This document shows, in pieces, positions 24,743-25,535 of a stretch of 25,535 nucleotides of DNA. Both the position numbers and the translations under genes were made by a program. The DNA is from Gelidibacter sp038243395. Lineage in GTDB: Bacteria > Bacteroidota > Bacteroidia > Flavobacteriales > Flavobacteriaceae. The notes below the pieces were generated by a model that saw only the letters and a program-made list of their open reading frames with translations, searched no databases and was not told the origin of the DNA. Position 1 is the first letter of the stretch. Each line of letters begins with the position of its first letter. Location: contig JBBSRC010000073.1 of assembly GCA_038243395.1 (NCBI GenBank), positions 1 to 25,535 of the forward strand, written 5' to 3'.

Positions 24743-25070
24743 GGAAATTCAGAATTAAGAATTAAGAATTAAGTACAAAGAATATAGAGGAAAGAACTTA
24801 GAGCATAGACAGAAAGAACATGGAATTTAGAGGGAAGTGATTACATGCTTCCATAGTTTCCTGACGATGTGGTTTAGGAGAAGAGGCAGTAAAAATTGAA
24901 AAGTTTTGAAGAGTTGATTCTAGAGGAGTGTAAATTGACAATTACCTGCAATCATTTATCATGTATCATATACCTTCCGTCATCCGTAATCCGTCCACCT
25001 TCCTCCGTCCTCCCTTCATTCTTTCGTGAGATTTAAATTAAACATTGATTTATAAATTATAAAAATAGTA
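24743..25070. other. 328-bp gap between USP 4 and USP 5
   Basis: No gene is supported. Three tandem AGAATTA units lie at 24751-24771. A pyrimidine-rich stretch with repeated TCCGT words (CCTTCCGTCATCCGTAATCC and onward) covers about 24972-25020. No good TAnnTTTG box was seen, so the promoter of USP 5 is unresolved. Confidence 0.55.
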
Positions 25071-25535
25071 ATGAAAAGGAAAATATTATTGCCTACAGAT
25101 TTTTCTGAGAATGCCTCTCAGGCCATAAAGTATGCCTTGGAACTTTATAAAGATGAAAAGTGCCTATTTTATCTTTTAAATGTATTTTTTATAAAGGCGA
25201 CCAACATCGAAAGTCTGATTAGCATGGAGCCGGGCAGTGATTTAAGGGAAGCCAGGAAGAAAAGTTCTGAAAATGAATTACACCGACTGTTGAATGATTT
25301 TGCAATTGGGGACCATGGAAATTCAAATCATAGTTTTCAAACTATTTCAGTTTTTGGCGAGCCTTTGCAAGCGATTAAAACTACAGTAAATGAAAAAGAC
25401 ATCGAACTCATTATTATGGGAACTCGAGGACAAACCAACGAGAGAAGCAAAATCTATGGAAGTACAGCTACTGATGTTATGGAGGATGTTCGGAATTGTC
25501 CAGTTATTGTTGTTCCGCAACTCGCCAAACGGGTA
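25071..25535 (+). CDS. Universal stress protein (USP 5, partial, cut by window end)
   Basis: From the ATG at 25071 there are 155 codons open to the window edge. The start MKRKILLPTDFSENASQAIK matches the other four. The nucleotide signature lies at 117-131 (GTRG ... YGST), then CPVIVVP. Only the first USP domain is visible; by analogy a second probably follows. The loop QTNERSK differs from those of its paralogues. Confidence 0.88.
   Translation, partial: MKRKILLPTDFSENASQAIKYALELYKDEKCLFYLLNVFFIKATNIESLISMEPGSDLREARKKSSENELHRLLNDFAIGDHGNSNHSFQTISVFGEPLQAIKTTVNEKDIELIIMGTRGQTNERSKIYGSTATDVMEDVRNCPVIVVPQLAKRV

Overview
The window fits a member of the Flavobacteriaceae (Bacteroidota). The DNA is AT-rich. 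Two secreted proteins end in type IX secretion (T9SS) sorting domains. Shine-Dalgarno sequences are not evident, and several genes are preceded by TAnnTTTG-type -7 boxes. No tRNA, rRNA, CRISPR array, transposase or phage gene was found. The species is not identified.

Layout. (1) 1-759, minus: N-terminal half of a MacB/FtsX-type ABC transporter permease, cut by the window edge, divergent from hisS (1100-2470, plus). (2) 2654-14478, minus: a small T9SS cargo protein of 254 residues and a giant secreted protein of 3397 residues built from many Ig-like/PKD-like repeats, a LamG-like lectin fold and a T9SS tail. The small protein is essentially a free-standing copy of the giant's C-terminal module. 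An 866-bp gene-free stretch with three dispersed-repeat copies separates the two. (3) 15176-16531, minus: two collapsed genes fused at a deletion junction, the 3' half of an OmpA-family envelope gene (one frameshift) and the 5' end of a LysM-protein gene (three in-frame stops). (4) 17292-20224, plus: a two-gene signalling operon. The hybrid sensor kinase (PAS-LOV-PAS-HisKA-HATPase) overlaps by 4 bp a response regulator that fuses a receiver domain to a Crp/Fnr-type transcription factor. (5) 20877-25535, plus: five consecutive universal stress protein (USP) genes, the last cut by the window edge. The first two have good -33/-7 promoter candidates with inverted repeats next to them.

Most interesting system. 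The kinase's second PAS domain has the full photoactive LOV signature: the adduct cysteine in NCRFLQ plus two Asn and one Gln at the same spacings as plant phototropin LOV2. Its first PAS domain carries His and Arg at the positions of the FixL haem ligand pair. The output is a REC-Crp/Fnr regulator, and the nearest downstream genes are five paralogous USPs. I infer a blue-light and possibly oxygen/redox responsive circuit controlling a stress-protein array. Residues and gene order are read directly from the sequence; the regulatory link is inference.

The gap between the regulator and the first USP gene holds a strong 18-position hairpin and an array of about five decaying ~80-bp hairpin repeats.
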